Origin: Embleya sp040605455
GTDB taxonomy: Bacteria; Actinomycetota; Actinomycetes; Streptomycetales; Streptomycetaceae
Direction: 5' to 3'
NCBI RefSeq assembly: GCF_040605455.1
Contig: NZ_JBEXCV010000021.1
Span: 18,002-82,001 of the forward strand
DNA length: 64,000 nucleotides
Below the pieces are notes generated by a model. That model did no database searches, was not told where the DNA came from, and saw only the letters and a list, made by a program, of their open reading frames with translations. This document shows positions 1 to 8,005 of this stretch, piece by piece. Position 1 is the first letter of the stretch; each line of letters begins with the position of its first letter. The position numbers and the translations under genes are program-made.

Positions 1-1703
1 TACCGCCGGCGAAGAAGGAGATCCTGGAGCGCTTCGAGGCCCAGGCCGAGAAGGTCCAGAAGCAGTACGAGCGCGGCCTGATCACCAAGGACGAGCGTCA
101 GCAGGAGCAGATTCAGATCTGGACCAAGGCGACCAACGAGGTTGCCGAGGCGATGAACCTGAACTTCCCCAAGACGAACCCCATCTTCATGATGGTCGAC
201 TCGGGTGCTCGCGGAAACATGATGCAGATGCGTCAGATCGCGGGTATGCGTGGTCTGGTGTCGAACGCCAAGAACGAGACGATTCCCCGTCCCATCAAGG
301 CGTCCTTCCGTGAGGGTCTGTCCGTCCTCGAGTACTTCATCTCGACGCACGGTGCCCGTAAGGGTCTGGCCGACACCGCGTTGCGTACCGCCGACTCGGG
401 TTACCTGACCCGTCGTCTGGTGGACGTCTCGCAGGACGTGATCGTGCGCGAGGAGGACTGCGGCACCGACCGCGGTCTGGTCCTGTCGATCGCCACCCGC
501 GGCGCGGACGGCGTGCTCCGCAAGGACGACGACGTCGAGACCAGCGTGTACGCCCGCAACCTGGCCGAGGACGTCGTCGTCGACGGCAAGGTGCTGGCCC
601 CGGCCAACGCCGACCTCGGCGACGTGATCATCAACCACCTCGTCGCCGAAGGCGTCGAGTCGGTGAAGACGCGTTCGGTGCTGACCTGCGAGTCCAAGGT
701 CGGTACGTGCGCCATGTGCTACGGCCGCTCGTTGGCGACCGGCAAGCTCGTGGACATCGGCGAGGCGGTCGGCATCATCGCCGCCCAGTCGATCGGTGAG
801 CCCGGTACCCAGCTGACGATGCGTACCTTCCACACCGGTGGTGTGGCGGGTGACGACATCACGCAGGGTCTGCCGCGTGTCGTCGAGCTCTTCGAGGCGC
901 GCACCCCCAAGGGTGTCGCCCCGATCAGCGAGGCGGCCGGTCGGGTGCGCATCGAGGACACCGAGAAGACCCGCAAGGTCGTGGTGGTCCCGGACGACGG
1001 TTCCGAGGAACTGGCGTACGCGGTCAGCAAGCGCTCGCGCCTGCTGGTCGACGAGGGCGACCACGTCGACGTCGGTCAGAAGATGCTCGTCGGCGCGGTC
1101 AACCCGCACGACGTGCTGCGCATCCTCGGCCAGCGCGCGGTGCAGATCCACCTCGTGGCGGAGGTCCAGCAGGTCTACCGCTCGCAGGGTGTGTCGATCC
1201 ACGACAAGCACATCGAGATCATCATTCGGCAGATGCTCCGCCGCGTGACGATCATCGAGTCGGGCGACGCCGAGCTGCTTCCGGGCGAGCTCGTCGAGCG
1301 CGGCCGGTTCGAGACCGAGAACCGTCGGGTGATGTCGGAGAGCGGGCACCCGGCCTCGGGTCGTCCGCAGCTCATGGGCATCACGAAGGCGTCGCTGGCC
1401 ACCGAGTCGTGGCTGTCGGCGGCCTCCTTCCAGGAGACGACCCGAGTGCTGACCGACGCGGCGATCCACGCCAAGTCGGACCCGCTGCTGGGCCTGAAGG
1501 AGAACGTGATCCTCGGCAAGCTCATCCCGGCCGGTACGGGCATGCCCCGCTACCGCAACATCCGGGTCGAGCCCACCGAAGAGGCCAAGGCCGCGATGTA
1601 CTCGATGTCCGGGTACGACGAGGCGGACTACTCCGCGTTCGGTTCGGGCTCCGGCCAGGCCGTCCCGCTGGAGGAGTACGACTTCGGCGGCTACCAGGGC
1701 TGA
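1..1703 (+). CDS. rpoC: RNA polymerase beta' subunit, 3' part (5' end outside window)
   Basis: This is the C-terminal 566 residues of the RNA polymerase beta' subunit. The reading frame is open from base 3 to the stop at 1703 and the N-terminal part lies outside the window. Visible landmarks are the bridge-helix segment MMVDSGARGNMMQMRQIAGM, the second zinc site (the Cys of EEDCGTD plus CESKVGTCAMC), and the trigger-loop segment AAQSIGEPGTQLTMRTFHTG. The end, SGQAVPLEEYDFGGYQG, is typical of actinobacterial beta'. A strong hairpin terminator follows 37 bp downstream, so the rpoBC unit probably ends here and the next gene is transcribed separately. Confidence 0.98.
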   Translation, partial: PPAKKEILERFEAQAEKVQKQYERGLITKDERQQEQIQIWTKATNEVAEAMNLNFPKTNPIFMMVDSGARGNMMQMRQIAGMRGLVSNAKNETIPRPIKASFREGLSVLEYFISTHGARKGLADTALRTADSGYLTRRLVDVSQDVIVREEDCGTDRGLVLSIATRGADGVLRKDDDVETSVYARNLAEDVVVDGKVLAPANADLGDVIINHLVAEGVESVKTRSVLTCESKVGTCAMCYGRSLATGKLVDIGEAVGIIAAQSIGEPGTQLTMRTFHTGGVAGDDITQGLPRVVELFEARTPKGVAPISEAAGRVRIEDTEKTRKVVVVPDDGSEELAYAVSKRSRLLVDEGDHVDVGQKMLVGAVNPHDVLRILGQRAVQIHLVAEVQQVYRSQGVSIHDKHIEIIIRQMLRRVTIIESGDAELLPGELVERGRFETENRRVMSESGHPASGRPQLMGITKASLATESWLSAASFQETTRVLTDAAIHAKSDPLLGLKENVILGKLIPAGTGMPRYRNIRVEPTEEAKAAMYSMSGYDEADYSAFGSGSGQAVPLEEYDFGGYQG

Positions 1704-1740
1704 TCAGCCCATCGCCGGGCCGATTCACCGGTAGCGGAGA

Positions 1741-1772
1741 CAGGGCCGCCATCCTTCGGGGTGGCGGCCCTG
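1741..1772 (+). terminator. rpoC terminator with UUCG tetraloop
   Basis: An 11-bp perfect stem (CAGGGCCGCCA, 1741-1751, with TGGCGGCCCTG, 1762-1772) continues inward through U-G, C-G and C-G pairs. It closes on a TTCG tetraloop at 1755-1758, making a 14-bp hairpin. There is no long T tract, which is usual for high-GC actinobacteria. Confidence 0.8.
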
Positions 1773-1866
1773 TCACATGTCCGTATCTCTGTGTACGAAG
1801 ACCTCTCCACCGCACCCCGATCGGTGCGACGATGCCGGCAACGCCGTCCCACTCCGGGAGAACCCC

Positions 1867-2367
1867 ATGAGCACCCCTGGCGGGTCCGAGTACGGTCCCT
1901 ACCAAGAGCAGCCCCACGGCGACGCGCAGAGCCCCTACGGCGAGCCGTACCCGCCCTACGGCTACGGCTACGGACCGGGGGAGCCGCCCACCCCGTACGG
2001 CTACGGCCAGGCGCCGCAGTACGGGCAGCAGCCGCCGTACGGATACGGCTACCACCAGTACCCCGGCTACGGTGGCTACCTGCCCCAGCCGGGCACCAAC
2101 GGCCTGGCCATCGCGTCGATGATCCTGGGGATCGTCTGGCTGTACTGGCTGGGCAGCCTGCTCGCGGTGATCTTCGGGCACATAGCGTTGGCCCAGACCG
2201 CCCGCACGGGTCAGCAGGGCCGGGGCATGGCGATCGCCGGCGTGGTGCTGGGCTGGGTCGGCATGGCCTTGCTGGCGCTGACCATCGTGGTGGTCGTGCT
2301 GGACTCGAACCACCACGGCTATTCGGAGCGGCTGAACCTGTTCGGCACGCTGCGCGGGGTGTGGTGA
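1867..2367 (+). CDS. DUF4190-type small membrane protein with Tyr/Gly/Pro-rich N-terminus
   Basis: The 166-residue protein begins with about 75 low-complexity residues rich in Tyr, Gly, Pro and Gln. Two hydrophobic segments follow, about residues 79-106 and 121-145, separated by a short polar loop (ARTGQQGRG). This layout is that of actinobacterial DUF4190 proteins, and no enzymatic motif is visible. ATG 1867 was chosen because GGGAG lies just upstream and the protein then starts MSTPGGSEYG. An in-frame ATG at 1777 would add 30 unlike residues. It is flanked by the rpoC terminator and the rpsL leader, so it is probably monocistronic. The function is unknown; a membrane role is inferred from topology only. 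Confidence 0.8.
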   Translation: MSTPGGSEYGPYQEQPHGDAQSPYGEPYPPYGYGYGPGEPPTPYGYGQAPQYGQQPPYGYGYHQYPGYGGYLPQPGTNGLAIASMILGIVWLYWLGSLLAVIFGHIALAQTARTGQQGRGMAIAGVVLGWVGMALLALTIVVVVLDSNHHGYSERLNLFGTLRGVW

Positions 2368-2535
2368 GTCACGTTCGTCCCGCGGGGCGGGAGCAGGGCG
2401 CGCGCTCGTTCGCCTCCGGCCGCGATGCCGGGTACGGTGGGGCTCGGAGGGTGATGTACCGCCCTGAACGATTCGGTGCTCCACGAAGGTGAGAGCGCCG
2501 AATTCGATGTCGCGGTGGGGGTCTTTCTTTTCGCT

Positions 2536-2564
2536 TTGACCTCTGCTGCTGTGGTAGGTAGTCT
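2536..2564 (+). promoter_or_regulatory. Candidate rpsL promoter (TTGACC-17-TAGTCT)
   Basis: TTGACC (2536-2541) is followed after 17 bp by TAGTCT (2559-2564), which fits the TTGAC-n17-TAnnnT pattern of the principal sigma factor HrdB. It faces rpsL. The transcription start is inferred, not shown. Confidence 0.6.
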
Positions 2565-2693
2565 CTCTCCTTGTGCCTGGGGTGTCCCCGGGCTCTTGTG
2601 CCTGCGCTCACCGCAATCCCCACGGGATGCGTGCGTGAGAGGGCGCGAGAGACCGACCCACAGCCTCCTAAGCAAGCACACTCCCAAGACCGG

Positions 2694-2719
2694 GCGACAC
2701 GCCCGACCGCGGGGGTCGG
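2694..2719 (+). promoter_or_regulatory. Conserved ribosomal-protein leader element, copy 1
   Basis: These 26 bases are identical to 7560-7585 in the rpsJ leader and end 97 nt before the rpsL start. The 3' part folds into a 6-bp hairpin (CCGACC, 2703-2708, with GGTCGG, 2714-2719) around a 5-nt loop. It lies downstream of the candidate promoter, so it would be transcribed. The binding partner is unknown. Confidence 0.7.
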
Positions 2720-2816
2720 ACTTGCGGTTGGCTCCGGCGTCGACCGGGATGCAGGCCGATTCAGACATTGCAGTCGCTTCAAAAAGACCGCTCGGCACGA
2801 AGAAGACGGAGACGCG

Positions 2817-3191
2817 GTGCCCACGATCCAGCAGCTGGTCCGAAAGGGCCGCCAGGACAAGGTCGACAAGGCCAAGACTCCGGCGCTCAAGGGGAGCCCG
2901 CAGCGTCGCGGCGTGTGCACCCGTGTTTACACGACGACGCCGAAGAAGCCGAACTCTGCGCTTCGCAAGGTCGCACGTGTGCGCCTCACGAGTGGCATCG
3001 AAGTGACGGCCTATATCCCCGGTGAGGGTCACAACCTCCAGGAGCACTCGATTGTGCTCGTTCGCGGTGGTCGTGTGAAGGACCTCCCGGGTGTCCGCTA
3101 CAAGATCATTCGTGGTTCGCTCGACACCCAGGGTGTCAAGAACCGCAAGCAGGCGCGCAGCCGCTACGGCGCGAAGAAGGAGAAGAGCTAA
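2817..3191 (+). CDS. rpsL: 30S ribosomal protein S12
   Basis: This is the 124-residue decoding-centre protein S12 of the small subunit. The conserved loop TTTPKKPNSALRK and the GGRVKDLPGVRY segment are intact. Lys43 and Lys88, the classic streptomycin-resistance positions, are both Lys, so the allele looks wild type. GTG 2817 was chosen because it gives the standard N-terminus VPTIQQLV and has GGAGA four bases upstream; the open frame before it is leader. Its TAA overlaps the rpsG ATG by one base, so S7 translation is probably coupled. Confidence 0.98.
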   Translation: MPTIQQLVRKGRQDKVDKAKTPALKGSPQRRGVCTRVYTTTPKKPNSALRKVARVRLTSGIEVTAYIPGEGHNLQEHSIVLVRGGRVKDLPGVRYKIIRGSLDTQGVKNRKQARSRYGAKKEKS

Positions 3192-3661
3192 TGCCGCGTA
3201 AGGGTCCTGCCCCCAAGCGACCGGTCATCATCGACCCGGTTTACAACTCGCCGCTGGTCACCTCGCTGGTGAACAAGGTCCTTTCGCACGGCAAGCGCTC
3301 CGTCGCAGAGAAGATCGTCTACGGCGCTCTCGAGGGCTGCCGCGAGAAGACCGGTACCGACCCGGTCATCACGCTCAAGCGCGCGCTCGAGAACGTGAAG
3401 CCGACCCTTGAGGTCCGCAGCCGCCGTGTCGGTGGCGCGACCTACCAGGTGCCGGTCGAGGTCCGTCCGGGCCGCTCCACGACCCTCGCTCTCCGCTGGC
3501 TCGTCGGCTACTCCCGCGCCCGTCGCGAGAAGACGATGACCGAGCGTCTGATGAACGAGCTCCTGGACGCGAGCAACGGTCTGGGTGCCGCGGTCAAGCG
3601 CCGCGAGGACACCCACAAGATGGCCGAGTCCAACAAGGCCTTCGCGCACTACCGCTGGTAG
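3191..3661 (+). CDS. rpsG: 30S ribosomal protein S7
   Basis: This is a 156-residue S7, which starts assembly of the 30S head and contacts the P and E sites. Family landmarks include the start MPRKGPAPKR, VGGATYQVPVEVRP and the C-terminus MAESNKAFAHYRW. Its length matches the bacterial family. AAGGAG lies about 7 bases before the ATG, inside the end of rpsL. A 42-bp gap separates it from fusA, and no terminator is seen between them. Confidence 0.98.
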   Translation: MPRKGPAPKRPVIIDPVYNSPLVTSLVNKVLSHGKRSVAEKIVYGALEGCREKTGTDPVITLKRALENVKPTLEVRSRRVGGATYQVPVEVRPGRSTTLALRWLVGYSRARREKTMTERLMNELLDASNGLGAAVKRREDTHKMAESNKAFAHYRW

Positions 3662-3703
3662 TTCCACCCGCAACGACGAGAAGCCGAGAGAAGACAAGCC
3701 ACG

Positions 3704-5833
3704 ATGGCTACCACTGCTCTTGATCTGGCCAAGGTCCGAAACATCGGCATCATGGCCCACATCGACGCGGGCAAGACCACCACCACCGAGCGGATCCTGT
3801 TCTACACCGGGGTCAACTACAAGATCGGTGAGGTTCATGAGGGCGCTGCCACCATGGACTGGATGGAACAGGAGCAGGAGCGCGGCATCACCATCACGTC
3901 TGCCGCGACGACCTGTCACTGGACGCTCGACGACGTCGATCACACGATCAACATCATCGACACCCCGGGCCACGTCGACTTCACCGTAGAGGTGGAGCGT
4001 TCGCTGCGCGTGCTCGACGGCGCCGTCACCGTCTTCGACGGTGTCGCCGGCGTGGAGCCGCAGTCCGAGACCGTTTGGCGTCAGGCCGACCGGTACGGCG
4101 TGCCGCGCATCTGCTTCGTGAACAAGCTCGACCGCACCGGCGCCGAGTTCCACCGCTGTGTCGACATGATCGACGAGCGGCTGGGCGCGGTTCCGCTGGT
4201 CATGCAGCTGCCGATCGGCACCGAGATGGACTTCCAGGGCGTTGTCGACCTGGTCGCCATGAAGGCGCTGGTCTGGTCGGCCGAGGCGGCCAAGGGCGAG
4301 ATGTACGACGTCGTCGACATCCCGGCCACGCACACCGAGGCCGCCGCCGAGTACCGCGGCAAGCTGCTCGAGACGATCGCCGAGTACGACGAAGAGATGA
4401 TGGAGCTGTACCTGGAGGGCGAAGAGCCCACCACGGAGCAGCTGATGGCCGCGATCCGTCGCGCCACCATCGCCTCGACCAAGGGTGACAACAAGGGCCA
4501 GCCGACGTTCACTCCGGTGTTCTGCGGTACCGCGTTCAAGAACAAGGGTGTTCAGCCCCTGCTCGACGCGGTCGTCCGTTACCTGCCGTCGCCGCTCGAC
4601 ATCGAGGGCATCCAGGGTCACGCGGTCAGCAAGGAGGAAGAGGTCATCGTTCGCCAGCCGAGCGATGACGAGCCCTTCGCGGGCCTCGCCTTCAAGATCA
4701 TGCGTGACCCGCACCTGGGCAAGCTGACCTTCGTCCGGGTCTACTCGGGCGTCCTGGAAGCCGGCAGCTCCGTGCTGAACTCGGTGAAGGGCCGCAAGGA
4801 GCGGATCGGCAAGATCTACCGGATGCACGCGAACAAGCGTGAGGAGATCCCGTCGGTCGGCGCGGGCGACATCATCGCGGTGATGGGTCTCAAGGACACC
4901 ACCACCGGTGAGACGCTCTGCGACCCGGCGAACCCGGTGATCCTGGAGTCGATGACGTTCCCGGCCCCGGTCATCGAGGTCGCGATCGAGCCGAAGTCCA
5001 AGGGCGACCAGGAGAAGCTGGGTGTCGCCATCCAGTCCCTCGCCGCCGAGGACCCCTCGTTCCAGGTGCACTCCGACGAGGAGACCGGCCAGACGATCAT
5101 CGGCGGCATGGGCGAGCTGCACCTCGAGGTGCTGGTCGACCGGATGCGACGCGAGTTCCGCGTCGAAGCCAATGTCGGCAAGCCGCAGGTGGCCTACCGC
5201 GAGACGATCCGCAAGGTCGTCGAGCGCGTGGACTACACGCACAAGAAGCAGACCGGTGGTACCGGTCAGTTCGCCAAGGTGCAGATCGCGCTCGAGCCGC
5301 TCGAGGGTGACGCGTACGAGTTCGTCAACAAGGTCACCGGTGGCCGTATCCCCAGGGAGTACATCCCCTCGGTGGACGCGGGTGCGCAGGAGGCCATGCA
5401 GTACGGCGTTCTCGCCGGCTACCCGATGGTCGGCGTGCGTCTGACGCTGATCGACGGTGGCTACCATGAGGTCGACTCGTCCGAACTCGCGTTCAAGATC
5501 GCCGGTTCGCAGGCGTTCAAGGAAGCGGCTCGGCAGGCCAGTCCGGCTCTTCTCGAGCCGATGATGGCCGTCGAGGTCACCACGCCCGAGGACTACATGG
5601 GCGACGTGATCGGCGACCTCAACTCGCGTCGCGGCCAGATCCAGGCCATGGACGAGCGCTTTGGTGCGCGCGTCGTCAAGGCTTTGGTCCCGCTGTCGGA
5701 GATGTTCGGCTATGTCGGCGACCTCCGCAGCAAGACCTCGGGTCGCGCGAGCTACTCCATGCAGTTCGACTCCTACGCCGAGGTTCCGAGGAACGTCGCC
5801 GAGGAGATCATCGCCAAGTCGCGCGGCGAGTAA
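3704..5833 (+). CDS. fusA: Elongation factor G
   Basis: This 709-residue translational GTPase moves tRNA-mRNA through the ribosome and acts in ribosome recycling with RRF. The G domain is complete: P-loop AHIDAGKTTTTER near residues 18-30, switch element RGITITSAAT, G3 DTPGHVDF and G4 NKLDRTGA. Domains II-V follow, including GGMGELHLEV and the C-terminal MFGYVGDLRS region. It is the third gene of the str operon, in the usual place between rpsG and tuf. It is full length with no anomalies. Confidence 0.98.
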   Translation: MATTALDLAKVRNIGIMAHIDAGKTTTTERILFYTGVNYKIGEVHEGAATMDWMEQEQERGITITSAATTCHWTLDDVDHTINIIDTPGHVDFTVEVERSLRVLDGAVTVFDGVAGVEPQSETVWRQADRYGVPRICFVNKLDRTGAEFHRCVDMIDERLGAVPLVMQLPIGTEMDFQGVVDLVAMKALVWSAEAAKGEMYDVVDIPATHTEAAAEYRGKLLETIAEYDEEMMELYLEGEEPTTEQLMAAIRRATIASTKGDNKGQPTFTPVFCGTAFKNKGVQPLLDAVVRYLPSPLDIEGIQGHAVSKEEEVIVRQPSDDEPFAGLAFKIMRDPHLGKLTFVRVYSGVLEAGSSVLNSVKGRKERIGKIYRMHANKREEIPSVGAGDIIAVMGLKDTTTGETLCDPANPVILESMTFPAPVIEVAIEPKSKGDQEKLGVAIQSLAAEDPSFQVHSDEETGQTIIGGMGELHLEVLVDRMRREFRVEANVGKPQVAYRETIRKVVERVDYTHKKQTGGTGQFAKVQIALEPLEGDAYEFVNKVTGGRIPREYIPSVDAGAQEAMQYGVLAGYPMVGVRLTLIDGGYHEVDSSELAFKIAGSQAFKEAARQASPALLEPMMAVEVTTPEDYMGDVIGDLNSRRGQIQAMDERFGARVVKALVPLSEMFGYVGDLRSKTSGRASYSMQFDSYAEVPRNVAEEIIAKSRGE

Positions 5834-5868
5834 TCACCGCAGGCGCGGCACCAGCGATACCAGGGGGA

Positions 5869-5894
5869 CCCGGAGTCCGTACGCGGACTCCGGG
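5869..5894 (+). terminator. Hairpin in fusA-tuf gap, possible attenuator
   Basis: A perfect 11-bp stem (5869-5879 with 5884-5894) is capped by TACG, a UNCG-type loop. A second hairpin (GGGGC 5892-5896 with GCCCC 5901-5905) shares bases with its 3' arm, so the two cannot form together. This suggests partial termination or attenuation before tuf. No T tract is present. Confidence 0.45.
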
Positions 5895-5965
5895 GCCTCC
5901 GCCCCGGCTCACCCCCGATACCCGACGTCGTACGGCGTAAAGAACCAGTCCACAGGAGGACCCCA

Positions 5966-7159
5966 GTGGCGAAGGCTAAGTTCGAGCGGACTAAGCCGCA
6001 CGTCAACATCGGCACCATTGGTCACATCGACCACGGTAAGACGACGCTGACCGCGGCGATTACCAAGGTGCTGCACGACGCGTACCCGGACCTGAACCCC
6101 TTCACGCCGTTCGACCAGATCGACAAGGCGCCGGAGGAGCGGCAGCGCGGTATCACGATCTCGATCGCGCACGTCGAGTACCAGACGGAGAACCGTCACT
6201 ACGCGCACGTCGACTGCCCCGGGCACGCCGACTACATCAAGAACATGATCACCGGTGCCGCGCAGATGGACGGCGCGATCCTCGTGGTCGCCGCCACCGA
6301 CGGCCCGATGCCGCAGACCAAGGAGCACGTGCTCCTGGCCCGCCAGGTCGGCGTTCCGTACATCGTGGTCGCGCTGAACAAGGCCGACATGGTGGACGAC
6401 GAGGAGATCCTGGAGCTCGTCGAGCTCGAGGTGCGTGAGCTCCTCTCCGAGTACGAGTTCCCGGGCGACGACCTTCCGGTCGTGCGTGTCTCGGCGCTCA
6501 AGGCGCTCGAGGGCGACAAGGAGTGGGGCGAGAAGCTCCTCGGCCTCATGGCCGCCGTCGACGAGGCGATCCCGACCCCGCCGCGTGACACCGACAAGCC
6601 GTTCCTCATGCCCGTCGAGGACGTCTTCACGATCACCGGTCGTGGCACGGTCGTCACCGGCCGCATCGAGCGTGGCATCGTCAAGGTCAACGAGACTGTC
6701 GACATCGTCGGCATCAAGGAGACCAAGACCACCACCACGGTCACCGGCATCGAGATGTTCCGCAAGCTGCTCGACGAGGGTCAGGCGGGCGAGAACGTCG
6801 GTCTGCTCCTTCGTGGCATCAAGCGCGAGGACGTCGAGCGCGGCCAGGTCATCATCAAGCCGGGTTCGGTCACGCCGCACACCGACTTCGAGGCTCAGGT
6901 CTACATCCTGTCGAAGGACGAGGGTGGCCGTCACACCCCCTTCTTCAACAACTACCGGCCGCAGTTCTACTTCCGTACGACGGATGTGACCGGCGTGGTG
7001 ACCCTCCCCGAGGGCACCGAGATGGTCATGCCGGGTGACAACACCGGCATGGACGTCGCGCTGATCCAGCCGATCGCCATGGAAGAGGGCCTGCGTTTCG
7101 CCATCCGCGAGGGTGGCCGCACCGTGGGCGCCGGCCAGGTCGTCAAGATCAAGAAGTGA
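5966..7159 (+). CDS. tuf: Elongation factor Tu
   Basis: This is a 397-residue EF-Tu that delivers aminoacyl-tRNA to the ribosomal A site as a GTP complex. The GTPase motifs are GHIDHGKTT (residues 19-27), DCPGHADY and NKAD. The C-terminal beta barrels end VGAGQVVKIKK. GTG 5966 follows AGGAGG at 5955-5960 with a 5-nt spacer. It is the last gene of the str operon, 132 bp after fusA, with a hairpin between them and a strong terminator just after the stop. The sequence is of the tuf1 type. Confidence 0.98.
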   Translation: MAKAKFERTKPHVNIGTIGHIDHGKTTLTAAITKVLHDAYPDLNPFTPFDQIDKAPEERQRGITISIAHVEYQTENRHYAHVDCPGHADYIKNMITGAAQMDGAILVVAATDGPMPQTKEHVLLARQVGVPYIVVALNKADMVDDEEILELVELEVRELLSEYEFPGDDLPVVRVSALKALEGDKEWGEKLLGLMAAVDEAIPTPPRDTDKPFLMPVEDVFTITGRGTVVTGRIERGIVKVNETVDIVGIKETKTTTTVTGIEMFRKLLDEGQAGENVGLLLRGIKREDVERGQVIIKPGSVTPHTDFEAQVYILSKDEGGRHTPFFNNYRPQFYFRTTDVTGVVTLPEGTEMVMPGDNTGMDVALIQPIAMEEGLRFAIREGGRTVGAGQVVKIKK

Positions 7160-7165
7160 TGAAAT

Positions 7166-7199
7166 CCCGCCCGCCGGTCCACCTGGGTCGGCGGGCGGG
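7166..7199 (+). terminator. tuf (str operon) terminator
   Basis: CCCGCCCGCCG (7166-7176) pairs perfectly with CGGCGGGCGGG (7189-7199) around a 12-nt loop. The short T-rich stretch GCTTTGT follows. It starts six bases after the tuf stop codon. Confidence 0.85.
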
Positions 7200-7559
7200 G
7201 CTTTGTCCGGATCGATTCCACCCCCAAGGTGGGACCGGATATCCATCGCTCGGGCGCTCTCTCAAACCTGGGGGAGCCGCTCGATTGGCCAAGGCCGCCA
7301 TTCGTGGGGCATACTAGCCAAGTTGCTCGGATAGACAACGGGCTGCGCCGTGCCTGTCGCACAGACAGGATCGGGCGCCTGCCCCGTTGACTCCGAACAA
7401 TCGGTGGACTTCTGTCCTGCCACCCATGCAGCCGGCGTCGTCGCTTAGCGACCTCGTGTCGTCCTTTCGCTTGCCGCAGCGAAGGTGACGCCGAGAGTAC
7501 GTTGCCCAGGCCCCCAGGCCGCCCGTAAGGGTTTCCAAGGGGTGCTTGTGAGCAACAGA

Positions 7560-7585
7560 GCGACACGCCCGACCGCGGGGGTCGG
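7560..7585 (+). promoter_or_regulatory. Conserved ribosomal-protein leader element, copy 2
   Basis: This is identical over 26 bases to 2694-2719, and the flanking bases on both sides differ. It ends 98 nt before the rpsJ ATG, against 97 nt for rpsL. The same CCGACC/GGTCGG hairpin forms at its 3' end. Confidence 0.7.
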
Positions 7586-7594
7586 CGGGGAAGG

Positions 7595-7613
7595 GAAACC
7601 CCAAGGGGTTTTC
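7595..7613 (+). terminator. Attenuator-like hairpin in rpsJ leader
   Basis: AAACCCC (7596-7602) and GGGGTTT (7605-7611) form a 7-bp stem with a 2-base loop. The 3' arm runs into TTTT. It sits between the conserved leader element and the rpsJ ribosome site, about 70 nt before the start. It is small, so it is listed only as a candidate. Confidence 0.35.
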
Positions 7614-7683
7614 AGCCCAAGTCTTCTCCCCGTGTCAGCGGGGGTGATCCGCAGCGGTACGAGAGAAGGAATTCGAAGCAGCC

Positions 7684-7992
7684 ATGGCGGGACAGAAGAT
7701 CCGCATCAGGCTCAAGGCCTACGACCACGAGGTCATCGACAGTTCGGCGAAGAAGATCGTCGAGACGGTGACGCGTACTGGTGCGCAGGTTGCGGGACCG
7801 GTGCCGCTGCCGACCGAGAAGAACGTGTACTGCGTCATCCGCTCGCCGCACAAGTACAAGGACTCGCGCGAGCACTTCGAGATGCGCACTCACAAGCGGC
7901 TCATCGACATCCTCGACCCCACGCCGAAGACGGTCGACTCGCTTATGCGTCTCGACCTGCCGGCCGGCGTCGACATCGAGATCAAGCTCTGA
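7684..7992 (+). CDS. rpsJ: 30S ribosomal protein S10
   Basis: This is a 102-residue S10, a head protein of the 30S subunit that also serves as NusE in antitermination complexes. The start MAGQKIRIRLKAYDHEVID and the segment SREHFEMRTHKRLIDI are diagnostic. AAGGA lies before the ATG. It is the first gene of the long S10-spc ribosomal operon, after a 484-bp leader, and rplC begins 13 bp downstream. Confidence 0.98.
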   Translation: MAGQKIRIRLKAYDHEVIDSSAKKIVETVTRTGAQVAGPVPLPTEKNVYCVIRSPHKYKDSREHFEMRTHKRLIDILDPTPKTVDSLMRLDLPAGVDIEIKL

Positions 7993-8005
7993 GGACGCAC
8001 CGACG

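Larger units (their letters stand above)
2368..2816 (+). promoter_or_regulatory. Leader and control region of the str operon (rpsL)
   Basis: This is a 449-bp gene-free stretch. A weak 6-bp hairpin (TCCCGC/GCGGGA, 2378-2392) may end the upstream gene. A sigma-70-like promoter lies at 2536-2564, and a 26-bp element shared with the rpsJ leader is at 2694-2719. The rpsL ribosome site GGAGA is at 2808-2812. The leader from the promoter to the GTG would be about 245 nt, long enough for RNA-level control. Confidence 0.6.
7200..7683 (+). promoter_or_regulatory. Leader and control region of the S10 operon (rpsJ)
   Basis: No gene is seen in these 484 bases. Promoter signals are weak: TTGGCC (7285-7290) with CATACT (7310-7315) at 19-bp spacing, and TTGACT (7387-7392) with TTCTGT (7410-7415) at 17-bp spacing. 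The 26-bp element shared with rpsL is at 7560-7585. A small hairpin followed by TTTT is at 7595-7613. A long leader of this kind suggests RNA-level autoregulation, which is inferred. Confidence 0.5.

Noticed and set aside
2368..2816. Frames across the rpsL leader that extend the S12 frame upstream to 2571
   Set aside because: The added residues do not resemble S12, the promoter lies inside this stretch, and the standard GTG with a ribosome site is at 2817.
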